Shown: positions 26,247-38,052 of the stretch, piece by piece
How positions within the stretch are numbered: the stretch's first letter is position 1
Layout: every line of letters starts with the position of its first letter
NCBI RefSeq assembly: GCF_964033635.1
Contig: NZ_OZ035533.1
Location: forward strand, 3,224,001 to 3,288,000
DNA from: Chitinophaga sp. MM2321
Lineage (GTDB): Bacteria; Bacteroidota; Bacteroidia; Chitinophagales; Chitinophagaceae
Direction: 5' to 3'
DNA length: 64,000 bases
Position numbers and translations under genes: made by a program
The notes under the pieces: generated by a model
Told to the model about the DNA's origin: nothing
The model's database searches: none
What the model saw: only the letters and a program-made list of their open reading frames with translations

Positions 26247-27701
26247 TCAATTCACCTTGCTTTTCTTCACCTCTTTCATGATCAGCACTTTCCTGGAATT
26301 TGTCTTATCAGTCTGTAATCTGTCCACTACCAAATTGTCAACATCAACCGCAATAACGGCCGGTCTTGGATCCGGTTGTTCACTTTTCAGTGTACAGTTA
26401 ATGATATCAATATCTTTAACATGCCTGACAAATAATCCGTAACAAGGTAAGTTACCCCATACCGTGGGCTGAGGATAACCATTTTCAGATTCTTTTACTT
26501 TCTCCATGTCTGGAATATACTCCCCTGGCTTCAAATCCCCCTGATTAAATATCCTGATATTGCTTAAATAAATATTTTCAATCCTGGCATCCGGAACGCC
26601 TGTTATAGACGAAGAATAATTGCCGGTATTATAGGCAAGGATATTTGATAGCTGTACATTCCTCATTTGGCCATTAGCCGGATCTGGCGCGTCAGGAGCA
26701 TGTTTGCGGTTCCTGGTTCCTAATCTTACATAGAGTGCGCAATCGGTTCCCTGGATCAACATATTATTTATACTAACGCCATTCATGATGCCACCGTCCA
26801 CCATTTCCAGCGAGATGCCTGTGATGCCATGCCGGGGAGTTTTGAATGCCGGCTTTGAAGTGGACCTGGAGGGTTTAATCACACAATTGGAAATATTGAT
26901 ATTTTGAAATCCACCGGTTGATTCCGTACCGCATTTGATGGCATTGGCGAAGCTGCTGACGATACAGTTGGTAACAGTAATGTCCTCACTGGCACCGGTA
27001 CCGCTGCTTTTTATCACGACCCCGTCATCATCGGAGTCTATAATACTGTTACTGAGTACAAATCTCCTGCAACCATCAATATCAAGACCATCATTGTTTT
27101 TGCTCCCGTGATTAAATACCTTGATATTATTTACCATGACATCCTCACAATCGTAATAATGCTGGTTCCAGAACCCTGCATGGGTGAGCGATACACCCTC
27201 AACGGTCACGTTTTTGCAGGAAATAAAAAGAAGGTTTCGTGGTCTTCCATCCCTGACTCCCTTGGGAAATGTTTTAGCATCACGATGTTGACGGTTGCCA
27301 TTTCCATCAATAATGCCGAAACCCGTAATGGATATATTACTGGCTCCCTCTGCGAAGATCAGAGAGAACCATCCGTATAGATCCTGGTATGAGTTGTAAA
27401 ATGTTTTTACCGGACCAGGAAAATCTTTGCTGTCCACACTCGCATACAAAGTAGCCCCCTGTTCAAAATGGAGGTCAACATTGCTTTTCAAATAGATAGT
27501 CCCTGATTTATAGATACCAGCGGGGACAATAACCCTTCCTCCTCCCATTTTATTACAAGCGTCAATTGCCTTGTTAAAAGCATTTGTGCTTAATATATTG
27601 GTATCATTTTTTGCGCCGTAATCCAGGATATTAAACGTTTGCGCATGAAGCGTAAGCACCACAAAGGATAACCCTATGGCAAATAAAATCTTTCTGAGCA
27701 T
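26247..27701 (-). CDS. GH28-like right-handed beta-helix glycosidase
   Basis: 484 residues, signal peptide MLRKILFAIGLSFVVLTLHAQ. The opening FNILDYGAKNDT...NAFNKAIDACNKMGGGRVIVPAG is typical of GH28/pectin-lyase-fold enzymes. The family centre NNDGLDIDGC and DSDDDGVVIKS supplies the catalytic Asp cluster. The usual GHG triad, however, is replaced by a segment reading ANAIKCGTES. The enzyme may therefore cleave something other than polygalacturonate. It sits between the ECF sigma and FecR genes, an atypical place for a catalytic gene, with a leader resembling that of fecR. A related beta-helix family cannot be excluded. Confidence 0.8.
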   Translation of the reverse strand: MLRKILFAIGLSFVVLTLHAQTFNILDYGAKNDTNILSTNAFNKAIDACNKMGGGRVIVPAGIYKSGTIYLKSNVDLHFEQGATLYASVDSKDFPGPVKTFYNSYQDLYGWFSLIFAEGASNISITGFGIIDGNGNRQHRDAKTFPKGVRDGRPRNLLFISCKNVTVEGVSLTHAGFWNQHYYDCEDVMVNNIKVFNHGSKNNDGLDIDGCRRFVLSNSIIDSDDDGVVIKSSGTGASEDITVTNCIVSSFANAIKCGTESTGGFQNINISNCVIKPSRSTSKPAFKTPRHGITGISLEMVDGGIMNGVSINNMLIQGTDCALYVRLGTRNRKHAPDAPDPANGQMRNVQLSNILAYNTGNYSSSITGVPDARIENIYLSNIRIFNQGDLKPGEYIPDMEKVKESENGYPQPTVWGNLPCYGLFVRHVKDIDIINCTLKSEQPDPRPAVIAVDVDNLVVDRLQTDKTNSRKVLIMKEVKKSKVN

Positions 27702-27717
27702 AATCAGGTTTGATGAC

Positions 27718-27756
27718 TATAATAGAAACAACCCCGGAGGAGAAATGGGTGAAAAG
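27718..27756 (-). promoter_or_regulatory. Shared leader element, copy in front of the GH28-like gene
   Basis: Minus-strand CTTTTCACCC-N13-GGTTGTTTCTATTATA, identical in both conserved blocks and in spacing to 26174-26212. It lies 17 bp upstream of the GH28 start codon. Confidence 0.6.
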
Positions 27757-27812
27757 AGGAGTGGATTTTTTTTATTTTCCTGAGAAGTAAATTACAGCGG
27801 TAAGCTGTATTA

Positions 27813-28367
27813 TTACAAATAATGACTCAGGAATAAGGTGAGAGAGGAACCTTTCAGCAATCTTTTCAGGAGGTGAAGTCCCCTCGTCTTCTGGGTTTTT
27901 ACGGTATTGACCGACACCTGTAAATGGTTGGCTATATCCTTATGCTTCATTCCTTCAAAATAACTGAGATGCAGTACATTACGGCAACCTGCGGGCAGTT
28001 TTTCCAGCGCCTGGAATACATTTTCCAATACTTCCGATTCAATGATACGGATCATAGCATCGCTTTCCCATCCTTCTTCTAATGAGCCCTCATATTTACG
28101 CACTACTTTACCATGCTTATAAATGTTCAGGCAACGGTTCTTAACGGTGATATACAGGAAAGCCTTTATCGAATTCAAATCCGGGAAATCCGCACGTTTC
28201 TGCCAAAGTTTTACAAAGGCTTCCTGCACCACATCTTCCGCATCCTGGTCTGTAGCCAGGAATGTGGAAGCAAAGTAGCATAATCGTGTATGATATTTTT
28301 CAAATATCTCACGAAAAACCTGTTCATTCCCCTGAAGTAAACCTGTTATGTAAAATTCTTCATTCAT
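27813..28367 (-). CDS. ECF-type RNA polymerase sigma factor
   Basis: 184 residues. Region 2 (about 20-90: FEKYHTRLCYFASTFLATDQDAEDVVQEAFVKLWQKR) recognises the -10 element. Region 4 (about 120-175: LEKLPAGCRNVLHLSYFEGMKHKDIANHLQVSVNTVKTQKTRG) carries a helix-turn-helix for the -35 element. It belongs to the ECF group paired with FecR in Bacteroidota glycan loci. It is the furthest upstream gene of the locus and presumably drives susC and the enzymes. The 276 bp ahead of it (28368-28643) are AT-rich and non-coding; I found no confident promoter there. Confidence 0.95.
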   Translation of the reverse strand: MNEEFYITGLLQGNEQVFREIFEKYHTRLCYFASTFLATDQDAEDVVQEAFVKLWQKRADFPDLNSIKAFLYITVKNRCLNIYKHGKVVRKYEGSLEEGWESDAMIRIIESEVLENVFQALEKLPAGCRNVLHLSYFEGMKHKDIANHLQVSVNTVKTQKTRGLHLLKRLLKGSSLTLFLSHYL

Positions 28368-28643
28368 TATGAAGTCTTCCCCAAATTAGTATTAGTAGCA
28401 GTTAAAAGTAGTAATAAAACCCTATCCTTTTTATTTTGTACTAACTTTAAAAATTTCATTAACGTGTGGTAAGGGTACGCTTAAAGTTAAAGTATATATT
28501 ATTATAACTAAGCCAAGAATTGTAAAGATACGTTTTGATTTGATACCTATCCATACAACTTATATTGGAGTTATATTTGTCAAGATCAATAATCACGGTT
28601 ACTTAAATGGGGTACTTACAAAGCGATACCATCATTACTGTTA

Positions 28644-29357
28644 TCAATCCAAAATCCGCATCCTATACGCATTCATGGCCGTGACGCCGAGCTTCGTGAT
28701 CAGCCGGTAATTCGCCACTACGCCTACAACTGCACCTACTACAGGGAGCAACTGGCCGATCTTAACCAGGTCTATATGATCGCGGTACTCAATCTGGAAA
28801 CTTTGCCAATCGAAACCGTGAATGTCATCCGGTAACTGGTTACTTTTTTCTTTCCAGTCCACCATATTCTCAAACACATTTCGGCGATGTTCCTGGCTGC
28901 TGAAGGCCAACTGGAAAATGTAGAGAATGTATAATCTCTCTTTATAATCTTTTACATCAAAACCATAAAAGGTGGCGATATCAAAAAGCAGTTTCAGTTT
29001 CATGCCAAGCAGTATCGGAAAATCAGCAAGGCCCAGCAAGATGCCTCCGGCGCCGGTAATACCACCCTCGGCAGCAGCAGCCTTCCTGTAATAATCTACC
29101 CGGCGAAGCACAGCTTCTTCCAGATCATACAACGAAGCGAAATCAGCACCCTTGGGCACGGTGTATATAGCGCCGAACAGCACCCCCCGTACCATTTGTT
29201 TGATAGTAACTGTGATGGCATCATGTACCTTCTGCGGAATAATACGGTTAATGCGGGATTGCACCGATTTAGACAGCCGGTCCACCAGGGAAGACCGGGC
29301 CTGCATTTTATGTTGCCAGGTCTCTAATTCTACTTTCATTCGCTGCTCATATAACAT
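28644..29357 (-). CDS. EcsC family protein
   Basis: 237 residues with no signal peptide. The hydrophobic glycine-rich centre (GGITGAGGILLGLADFPILLGMKLKLLFDIATFYGFD) and the later segment LVKIGQLLPVVGAVVGVVANYRLI match the EcsC family, named after a protein of a Bacillus ABC transport operon. The biochemical role is unknown; membrane association is likely. It stands alone between the glycan locus and ilvD, set off from ilvD by a terminator at 29398-29434. Confidence 0.8.
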   Translation of the reverse strand: MLYEQRMKVELETWQHKMQARSSLVDRLSKSVQSRINRIIPQKVHDAITVTIKQMVRGVLFGAIYTVPKGADFASLYDLEEAVLRRVDYYRKAAAAEGGITGAGGILLGLADFPILLGMKLKLLFDIATFYGFDVKDYKERLYILYIFQLAFSSQEHRRNVFENMVDWKEKSNQLPDDIHGFDWQSFQIEYRDHIDLVKIGQLLPVVGAVVGVVANYRLITKLGVTAMNAYRMRILD

Positions 29358-29397
29358 ACCCGGAAATTACGTAAAAATGCCGCCTTGTATCATAGTA

Positions 29398-29434
29398 ATA
29401 ATAATAAAAACCGACATTGAGATAATGTCGGTTT
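29398..29434 (-). terminator. Rho-independent terminator after ilvD
   Basis: An 11 bp stem AAACCGACATT/AATGTCGGTTT (29408-29434) has a 5-base loop. On the minus strand it is followed by a T-rich tract (TTTTTATTATTATT), about 54 bp past the ilvD stop. Confidence 0.85.
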
Positions 29435-29487
29435 AATTATTTTACGAATAGCGCATAAAGTCAAAATCATTTGTTTGATCATGCTCA

Positions 29488-31191
29488 TTAAAAAGCGCCG
29501 TCATGTGCTTCATCTGTCACACATCCTTCAGCCGCGCTTTTTACGGATTGAGCATACTTGAATAGTACGCCATTTCGGGCATTCGCGGGAGGTTTCACCC
29601 ATTTGCTGCGTCGTTCTTCGATCACCTCGTCAGATACATTTAAGTTAAGCGTATTATTCATTGCATCGATCTCTATCTGATCGTCATCTTCCACGAATGC
29701 GATCAACCCGCCTTCGAAAGCTTCCGGCGTGATATGTCCCACCACGAAACCATGTGTTCCGCCACTGAACCGGCCATCCGTAATCAACGCTACGGTCTTG
29801 CCCAGCCCTGCGCCGATAATAGCCCCGGTAGGCTTCAGCATCTCCGGCATGCCTGGCGCGCCTTTTGGCCCGATATAACGGATAACGATCACATCTCCGG
29901 CCCTTACCTTGCCTGCCTGAATACCCTTGCTGAAAGTCTCTTCGTTATCAAAAACACGTGCCGGTCCCACAAACCGCTCCCCTTCTTTACCACTTATCTT
30001 GGCAACGCTGCCTTTCTCTGCCAGGTTACCATACAATATCTGCAAATGCCCACTAAGTTTAAGTGGGGTTTCTAAAGGCATAACGATCTTTTGGGTATTG
30101 AAGTCGAGATCAGGAACACCTTCCAAATTTTCAGCAATAGTTTTACCCGTAACTGTTAAGCAATCACCGTGCAGCATTTTTTTGCCCAATAAATATTTCA
30201 TGACCGCTGGAACGCCGCCATGCTTATGTAAATCTTCCATAAGATATTTACCGCTCGGTTTGAAATCTGCCAGCAACGGCACACGGTTGCTGATCTCCTG
30301 AAAGTCATCCAGGGTGAGTGGTACCTGAACGCTTTTGGCTATCGCGATCAAATGCAGCACAGCATTTGTACTGCCGCCTAGTGCCATAATTAGTGTAATC
30401 GCATTTTCAAAAGCTTTGCGGGTCATGATATCCCGGGGTTTAATATCTTTCTCCAACAGCAGTTTGATGGCCTTTCCAATGGTGATGCATTCTTCTTTTT
30501 TATGCTGGCTGACGGCCGGATTAGAAGAAGAATAAGGCAGGCTCATACCCAAAGCTTCTATGGCACTCGCCATCGTATTAGCGGTATACATACCACCACA
30601 AGCGCCGGCACCCGGACAGGCATGACGGATGATACCTTTGAAATCTTCCTCACTGATATTTCCGGCAACCTTTTGACCCCAGGCCTCGAAAGTACTGACC
30701 AGATTGATATCTTCACCATGATAGTGCCCAGGAGCGATCGCGCCGCCGTATAGCATAATGCCGGGGCGGTTAAGTCTTCCCATTGCGATGATCGAACCCG
30801 GCAGATTTTTATCGCAACCAGGTATGGTAATGATCGCATCGTAATATTGCGCACCGGCATTTGTTTCAATACTGTCGGCAATAAGGTCACGGCTAACCAA
30901 ACTATAACGCATTCCGGGCGTGCCCATGCTGATCCCGTCACTAACGCCGGTTACATAGAAACGCAGACCAAGCAGACCGTCGATCTGATTAATATGATCC
31001 CGCACATTTGTGGCCAGGTCGTTCAGATGCATATTACAAGGGTTGCCGTCCCAGCCCATGCTGGCGATACCTACCTGTGCTTTGTTAAAATCCGTTTCTT
31101 TAAACCCGATAGCGTAGTACATTGCCTTTGCGCCAGGCAGCGTTTCATCCTGCGTTAATACACGCGAATATTTATTAAGCATTGTTGACAT
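29488..31191 (-). CDS. ilvD: Dihydroxy-acid dehydratase
   Basis: 567 residues, full length. It converts 2,3-dihydroxy-3-methylbutanoate or -pentanoate to the 2-keto acids in valine and isoleucine synthesis. The Fe-S cluster Cys residues are in [10 protein letters not shown] and [15 protein letters not shown], and the conserved C-terminal block is [21 protein letters not shown]. It is cytoplasmic. No other ilv genes are adjacent, so it stands apart from the usual branched-chain cluster. A strong terminator follows. The next gene upstream on the same strand is a Crp/Fnr regulator, 29 bp away, so co-transcription is possible. Confidence 0.96.
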   Translation of the reverse strand: MSTMLNKYSRVLTQDETLPGAKAMYYAIGFKETDFNKAQVGIASMGWDGNPCNMHLNDLATNVRDHINQIDGLLGLRFYVTGVSDGISMGTPGMRYSLVSRDLIADSIETNAGAQYYDAIITIPGCDKNLPGSIIAMGRLNRPGIMLYGGAIAPGHYHGEDINLVSTFEAWGQKVAGNISEEDFKGIIRHACPGAGACGGMYTANTMASAIEALGMSLPYSSSNPAVSQHKKEECITIGKAIKLLLEKDIKPRDIMTRKAFENAITLIMALGGSTNAVLHLIAIAKSVQVPLTLDDFQEISNRVPLLADFKPSGKYLMEDLHKHGGVPAVMKYLLGKKMLHGDCLTVTGKTIAENLEGVPDLDFNTQKIVMPLETPLKLSGHLQILYGNLAEKGSVAKISGKEGERFVGPARVFDNEETFSKGIQAGKVRAGDVIVIRYIGPKGAPGMPEMLKPTGAIIGAGLGKTVALITDGRFSGGTHGFVVGHITPEAFEGGLIAFVEDDDQIEIDAMNNTLNLNVSDEVIEERRSKWVKPPANARNGVLFKYAQSVKSAAEGCVTDEAHDGAF

Positions 31192-31220
31192 TATTTTGAT
31201 TAAATGTGGATCGTGAATTA

Positions 31221-31790
31221 CTATATGTGGGATTTCAGCCTGCTAAGCGTTTCAGGTGAAATATTCAGATAGGCTGCGAGATTTGCGTTAGATAATCTTT
31301 GTATGAGTTCAGGGTTATTTTTAAGCAGGCTGCGGTATCGTTCGGTGGCATTCTGCGTTAGCAGGCTGCTGAGTTTGGATGTGATGACCGTTAATCCATA
31401 TTCAAGAATATAGATATACATTTTATCCCATGCCGGTATCGTCTCCCTTAGATGAAAAAAATCATAATGAGAGATAACCAGTAATTCCGAAGTTTCTACT
31501 GCTTGTATATACTCAGGTGAAGGCTCTCTCGAAATAAAACTGACAATTGACGTTAAGAAAGTATGCTCAAATGCCATGAACCTGGTCGATATGCTATGAT
31601 CCTCGTTACTGTAGTATAGCCGAAGGCAACCTTTATTGATGAAGTATAATCGATCAGCTACTGCATTTTCCTCCAGTAACAACTTATTCTTTGTAGCTGT
31701 AAACGGTTTGAAACAGGAAAGTACAACGGCGAGCTCCTCTTCGTTGAGTCCCGTTTTCTTTTGTATCAGGTCTGCAAGCATTGTTATCAT
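31221..31790 (-). CDS. Crp/Fnr family transcriptional regulator
   Basis: 189 residues, the short form common in Bacteroidota. The N-terminal cyclic-nucleotide-binding-like beta roll contains [24 protein letters not shown]. The C-terminal helix-turn-helix ends [19 protein letters not shown]. The recognition helix ETLSRL matches the E-x-x-S-R pattern that lets Fnr read TGA half-sites (family knowledge). No Cys cluster for an oxygen-sensing 4Fe-4S centre is present at the N-terminus, so it is not a true Fnr. A perfect palindrome TTGAC-N4-GTCAA lies 72 bp upstream of its start, suggesting autoregulation. Confidence 0.85.
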   Translation of the reverse strand: MITMLADLIQKKTGLNEEELAVVLSCFKPFTATKNKLLLEENAVADRLYFINKGCLRLYYSNEDHSISTRFMAFEHTFLTSIVSFISREPSPEYIQAVETSELLVISHYDFFHLRETIPAWDKMYIYILEYGLTVITSKLSSLLTQNATERYRSLLKNNPELIQRLSNANLAAYLNISPETLSRLKSHI

Positions 31791-31815
31791 GGAATCTATT
31801 ACTGTTCTTAGATCT

Positions 31816-31823
31816 CAAAGTTA
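31816..31823 (-). promoter_or_regulatory. Promoter -7 element for the Crp/Fnr gene
   Basis: The minus strand reads TAACTTTG, a full match to the Bacteroidota TAnnTTTG element, 26 bp upstream of the start codon. Confidence 0.55.
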
Positions 31824-31855
31824 CAGCAGATAAATTTTAAAAAGATTGACTTCAG

Positions 31856-31869
31856 TCAAAATCGAAAAA
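31856..31869. promoter_or_regulatory. Fnr-like operator upstream of the Crp/Fnr gene
   Basis: Perfect inverted repeat TTGAC-TTCA-GTCAA. The centre is about 40 bp upstream of the TAACTTTG element. It matches the TGA-N6-TCA class found repeatedly at 46.9-60.9 kb. Confidence 0.65.
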
Positions 31870-31880
31870 ACTCCTCCTGC

Positions 31881-34969
<3,089 letters not shown>

Positions 34970-34990
34970 TTTATATCTTATTAAGTAAAC

Positions 34991-35007
34991 ATCTTAGTTA
35001 CTAAGAT
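34991..35007. promoter_or_regulatory. MarR-type operator palindrome
   Basis: ATCTTAG-TTA-CTAAGAT, perfect 7 bp arms with a 3-base spacer, 22 bp upstream of the marR-like start. Length and position fit MarR autoregulation. Confidence 0.65.
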
Positions 35008-35147
35008 AATATTAATTTTGCAAGATGTACAAATAATTTTGATGAAAAATCAGAAGAATTATCTAATCTCCATTTAGCCGAGGGTTGGAATCTTTATTGT
35101 TTAATTTTTGAAAATCGCTTAATTTGATCACTTACTAAACGGAGAAT

Positions 35148-35771
35148 ATGATCAACGAACCCGAAGAACCAGAATTCTGGGAATCAGCTTTTACTGAAAA
35201 ACAGGAGATGTGGGGCTTCGAACCAGCAAAGTCCGCCGTATTGACGAAGGATCTTTTTGTCCAAAAGTCCGTGTGCCATGTCCTTATTCCTGGAATTGGC
35301 TACGGACGGAATGCAAAAATCTTCAAAGATAGCGGGATAACCGTAACGGGGATTGAAATATCGAAAACTGCTATTGAAATAGCCAGAAAGCACTATGGTA
35401 CTGATATGCCCATTCATCATGGCTCTGTAACGGATATGCCATTTGACAACAACCGATATGACGGGATATTTTGCTATGCACTAATACACCTCCTGGACAG
35501 TAGTGAAAGGGAAAAACTAATCCGTGATTGCTACAATCAACTGTCTGAGAATGGCTATATGGTATTTACCGTTATTTCAAAGGAGGCTCACACCTATGGT
35601 CAAGGCAAATTTATAAGCGAAGACCGCTATGAAATGTTCGGCGGAGTGAAGATGTTTTTTTATGACAGGGAATCCATTCATGCAGCATTTGATCAGGCTG
35701 GATTATTTGAAATCACTGAAGTGACCGAGAACTACCCTTTCTTTCTCATTAAATGCAGGAAAGGTGGTTAA
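35148..35771 (+). CDS. Class I SAM-dependent methyltransferase
   Basis: 207 residues. The SAM-binding fold is visible: motif I VLIPGIGYGRNAKIF, the acidic end of strand 2 (VTGIEIS), HHGSVTDMPFDNNRYDGIFCYALIHLL (motifs II/III) and LSENGYMVFTV (post III). The N-terminus EPEFWESAFTEKQEMWGFEPAKSA resembles small-molecule methyltransferases of the TehB/thiopurine type, but the substrate is unknown. It is transcribed away from the marR-rph operon. It is not clearly co-transcribed with the antiporter gene 147 bp downstream; a weak hairpin TGCCC/GGGCA with four T residues at 35811-35830 lies between them. Confidence 0.85.
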   Translation: MINEPEEPEFWESAFTEKQEMWGFEPAKSAVLTKDLFVQKSVCHVLIPGIGYGRNAKIFKDSGITVTGIEISKTAIEIARKHYGTDMPIHHGSVTDMPFDNNRYDGIFCYALIHLLDSSEREKLIRDCYNQLSENGYMVFTVISKEAHTYGQGKFISEDRYEMFGGVKMFFYDRESIHAAFDQAGLFEITEVTENYPFFLIKCRKGG

Positions 35772-35918
35772 GAAAGTGTTTCTTACTGTAATTGTTTAAT
35801 GCTTCGGCGTGCCCATCGGGGGGCATTTTCCGTCAATCTCCATACTTTCAACCAAAGTAGTAGTTCCGCTTGTAGTTCCCAAAAACCGGACTAAATTGTA
35901 CTATATAAATTTCTATTG

Positions 35919-37493
35919 ATGCTAGAAAGCTTTCCTTATTATCTGAGTTTGATTGTTGCCATTGTATTACTGATCATGCTGGCAAACAAAATAAAGGTAG
36001 CCTATCCCGTACTCCTGGTAATAGCTGGATTACTCATCAGCTTTATTCCCGGGATACCGACCATGCATATTGACCCTGAACTTATTTTCTTAATCTTCTT
36101 ACCCCCTCTGCTATATGAAGCGGCATGGGGTATTTCCTGGAAAGAACTGTGGCGTTGGCGCCGCATCATTACCAGTTTTGCTTTTGTCGTGGTATTTCTT
36201 ACAGCCATGTCGGTCGCATTTGTGGCTAACCATTTTATCCCTGGCTTTTCATTGGTACTGGGTTTCTTATTGGGCGGAATCGTGTCACCACCAGATGCGG
36301 TAAGTGCAGGTGCAATATTAAAATTTGTAAAAGTACCCAAAAGAATGTCATCGATATTAGAAGGAGAAAGCTTATTGAATGATTCCTCTTCACTGATTAT
36401 TTTCCGTTTCGCTTTGATAGCGGTGGCAACTGGTCAGTTTGTTTGGTATGAAGCTGCGCTGAGCTTTAGCTGGATGCTCATTGGTGGTGTTGGTATTGGT
36501 TTGGTGATCGGCTGGATCTTCATGAAAGTTCATCAATATCTGCCTACTGATACCAATATGGATATAGTATTGACTATGGTAACGCCGTATATCATGTACC
36601 TCTCTGCTGAAGAATTACACAGTTCTGGTGTATTAGCCGTGGTAAGTGGCGGATTATTTTTATCCAACAAAAGACATCTCTTTCTGAGCAGTACTTCGCG
36701 ATTACGTGGTGTAAATGTCTGGGAAAGCCTTTGCTTTATATTGAATGGATTGGTATTTATGCTTATCGGCTTAGATTTACCTGAAATCACAGCAGGACTG
36801 GAAGGTGTGAGCATATCATCTGCAATCGGTTACGGGGTATTAATTACTGTCGTATTGATTGTAGGCCGGATACTATCGGCTTACGGGGCAGTAATGATTA
36901 CACTTATTGCACGTAACTTTATTACTGTAGCCGACACAAGAAACCCCGGCTACAAAGTCCCTTTTATACTTGGATGGACGGGTATGCGCGGGGTTGTATC
37001 ACTTGCAGCCGCTTTATCTATTCCGCTACATCTGCCAGATGGCGCTGCATTTCCACAGCGGAATCTTATTCTTTTTATTACGTTTATTGTTATCCTTTTG
37101 ACCTTATTAATTCAAGGACTAACCTTACCTTATCTGATCAGAAAAATACAAATCCCGAACCTTGACGAGACCTTATCTGAAGAGGAAGTTTATCATACCA
37201 TCCGGATACAATTGGCTGAAAACGCTTTAATACATTTAAAAACCCATTACAGTGAACAATTAAGTAATCAACCGGTATTGCAACAAATGGCCCGAAAATG
37301 GGAACAAAATATGGCTATAGCTGATAATGAACTTATGGCAGAAGAATGCAAACTCGTTTATCTCGATATTCTAAATCAACAAAGGCAATGGCTGATTCAA
37401 AAAAACAATGATGAAAAAACACTTGATGAAGAAATCATTCGAAAACATTTGAGATACCTGGATATGGAGGAGGAAAAACTAAGTTTTCTGTAA
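35919..37493 (+). CDS. Na+/H+ antiporter, CPA1/NhaP type
   Basis: 524 residues from the ATG at 35919. About twelve membrane segments occupy the first 410 residues, followed by a charged cytoplasmic tail (LDETLSEEEVYHTIRIQLAENALIHLKTHY). Family motifs: FLPPLLYEAAWGISW (membrane-entry helix), GGIVSPPDAVSAGAIL (ion-binding Asp), LEGESLLNDSSSLIIF and GWTGMRGVVSLAAALSIPL (conserved Arg). It exchanges cytoplasmic Na+ (or K+) for protons and maintains pH and salt balance. It converges with the cupin gene on the opposite strand, 31 bp away. There is no sign of an operon. Confidence 0.93.
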   Translation: MLESFPYYLSLIVAIVLLIMLANKIKVAYPVLLVIAGLLISFIPGIPTMHIDPELIFLIFLPPLLYEAAWGISWKELWRWRRIITSFAFVVVFLTAMSVAFVANHFIPGFSLVLGFLLGGIVSPPDAVSAGAILKFVKVPKRMSSILEGESLLNDSSSLIIFRFALIAVATGQFVWYEAALSFSWMLIGGVGIGLVIGWIFMKVHQYLPTDTNMDIVLTMVTPYIMYLSAEELHSSGVLAVVSGGLFLSNKRHLFLSSTSRLRGVNVWESLCFILNGLVFMLIGLDLPEITAGLEGVSISSAIGYGVLITVVLIVGRILSAYGAVMITLIARNFITVADTRNPGYKVPFILGWTGMRGVVSLAAALSIPLHLPDGAAFPQRNLILFITFIVILLTLLIQGLTLPYLIRKIQIPNLDETLSEEEVYHTIRIQLAENALIHLKTHYSEQLSNQPVLQQMARKWEQNMAIADNELMAEECKLVYLDILNQQRQWLIQKNNDEKTLDEEIIRKHLRYLDMEEEKLSFL

Positions 37494-37524
37494 CCTGGTT
37501 ACGCTGATGATGTTATAGCCTTTG

Positions 37525-38013
37525 TCATGGCTTGCCATGGTATTCTTCATCAGTTACCGTTTCCAGCCAAGCCGTTTCACCTTTTTCTCTTCCTGTTATT
37601 GCTATCTGAACAAATTTTGTATCCTCACTTGCGCCATGCCAGTGAGGAATATTTGCCGGACATTTTACGACATCGCCCTTTTTAACAATGATTTTTGGAC
37701 TTCCTTTTTCCTGATAGTACCCTACCCCATCCAGCGCCAGTATAATTTGTCCTGCCGGATGTGCATGCCATTTTGTTCTTGTCCCTGGCTCAAAGGTCAC
37801 ACTGCCTACGGCATTCTGATTGATACTATCTGCCTGAACTAAACTGTTCAGCCAGGCAGTGCCAGTAAAATTATCGTTGGTTATTTTTTCTCCTTTTGCA
37901 AAAATCATATTATCTGATTCCGCCGTGGCAGCATTTTCAGTTTTCGCTTTATTATCGCAAGCCATGAACATAAAAACAAAAGCTAACGGTATGTACTCTA
38001 CTAATTTTTTCAT
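37525..38013 (-). CDS. Cupin-domain lipoprotein
   Basis: 162 residues. The signal FVFMFMAC is a lipobox with Cys19. A single cupin barrel follows: FEPGTRTKWHAHPAGQIILAL (motif 1, two His) and GDVVKCPANIPHWHGAS (motif 2), giving a metal site typical of RmlC-type cupins. Related proteins are annotated as cupins or quercetinase/carboxymuconolactone partner proteins, but the substrate is unknown. It lies 39 bp downstream of an alpha/beta-hydrolase gene and probably closes an operon with the NTF2-like, carboxymuconolactone decarboxylase-like and hydrolase genes. Periplasmic or membrane-anchored location is predicted. Confidence 0.85.
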   Translation of the reverse strand: MKKLVEYIPLAFVFMFMACDNKAKTENAATAESDNMIFAKGEKITNDNFTGTAWLNSLVQADSINQNAVGSVTFEPGTRTKWHAHPAGQIILALDGVGYYQEKGSPKIIVKKGDVVKCPANIPHWHGASEDTKFVQIAITGREKGETAWLETVTDEEYHGKP

Positions 38014-38052
38014 ATTACACTTCTTTTATTTTAAATGTACAGTTACAGTTTT

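Noticed and set aside
29476..29487. TGA-N6-TCA match at the ilvD stop codon
   Set aside because: It lies downstream of ilvD with no promoter element near, so it is probably chance.
35797..35900. Stop-free minus-strand stretch in the methyltransferase-antiporter spacer that looked like a protein C-terminus
   Set aside because: No start codon, no recognised family, and the reading depends on exact counting of a G run. It could be a dispersed intergenic repeat; a self-comparison of the genome would be needed.
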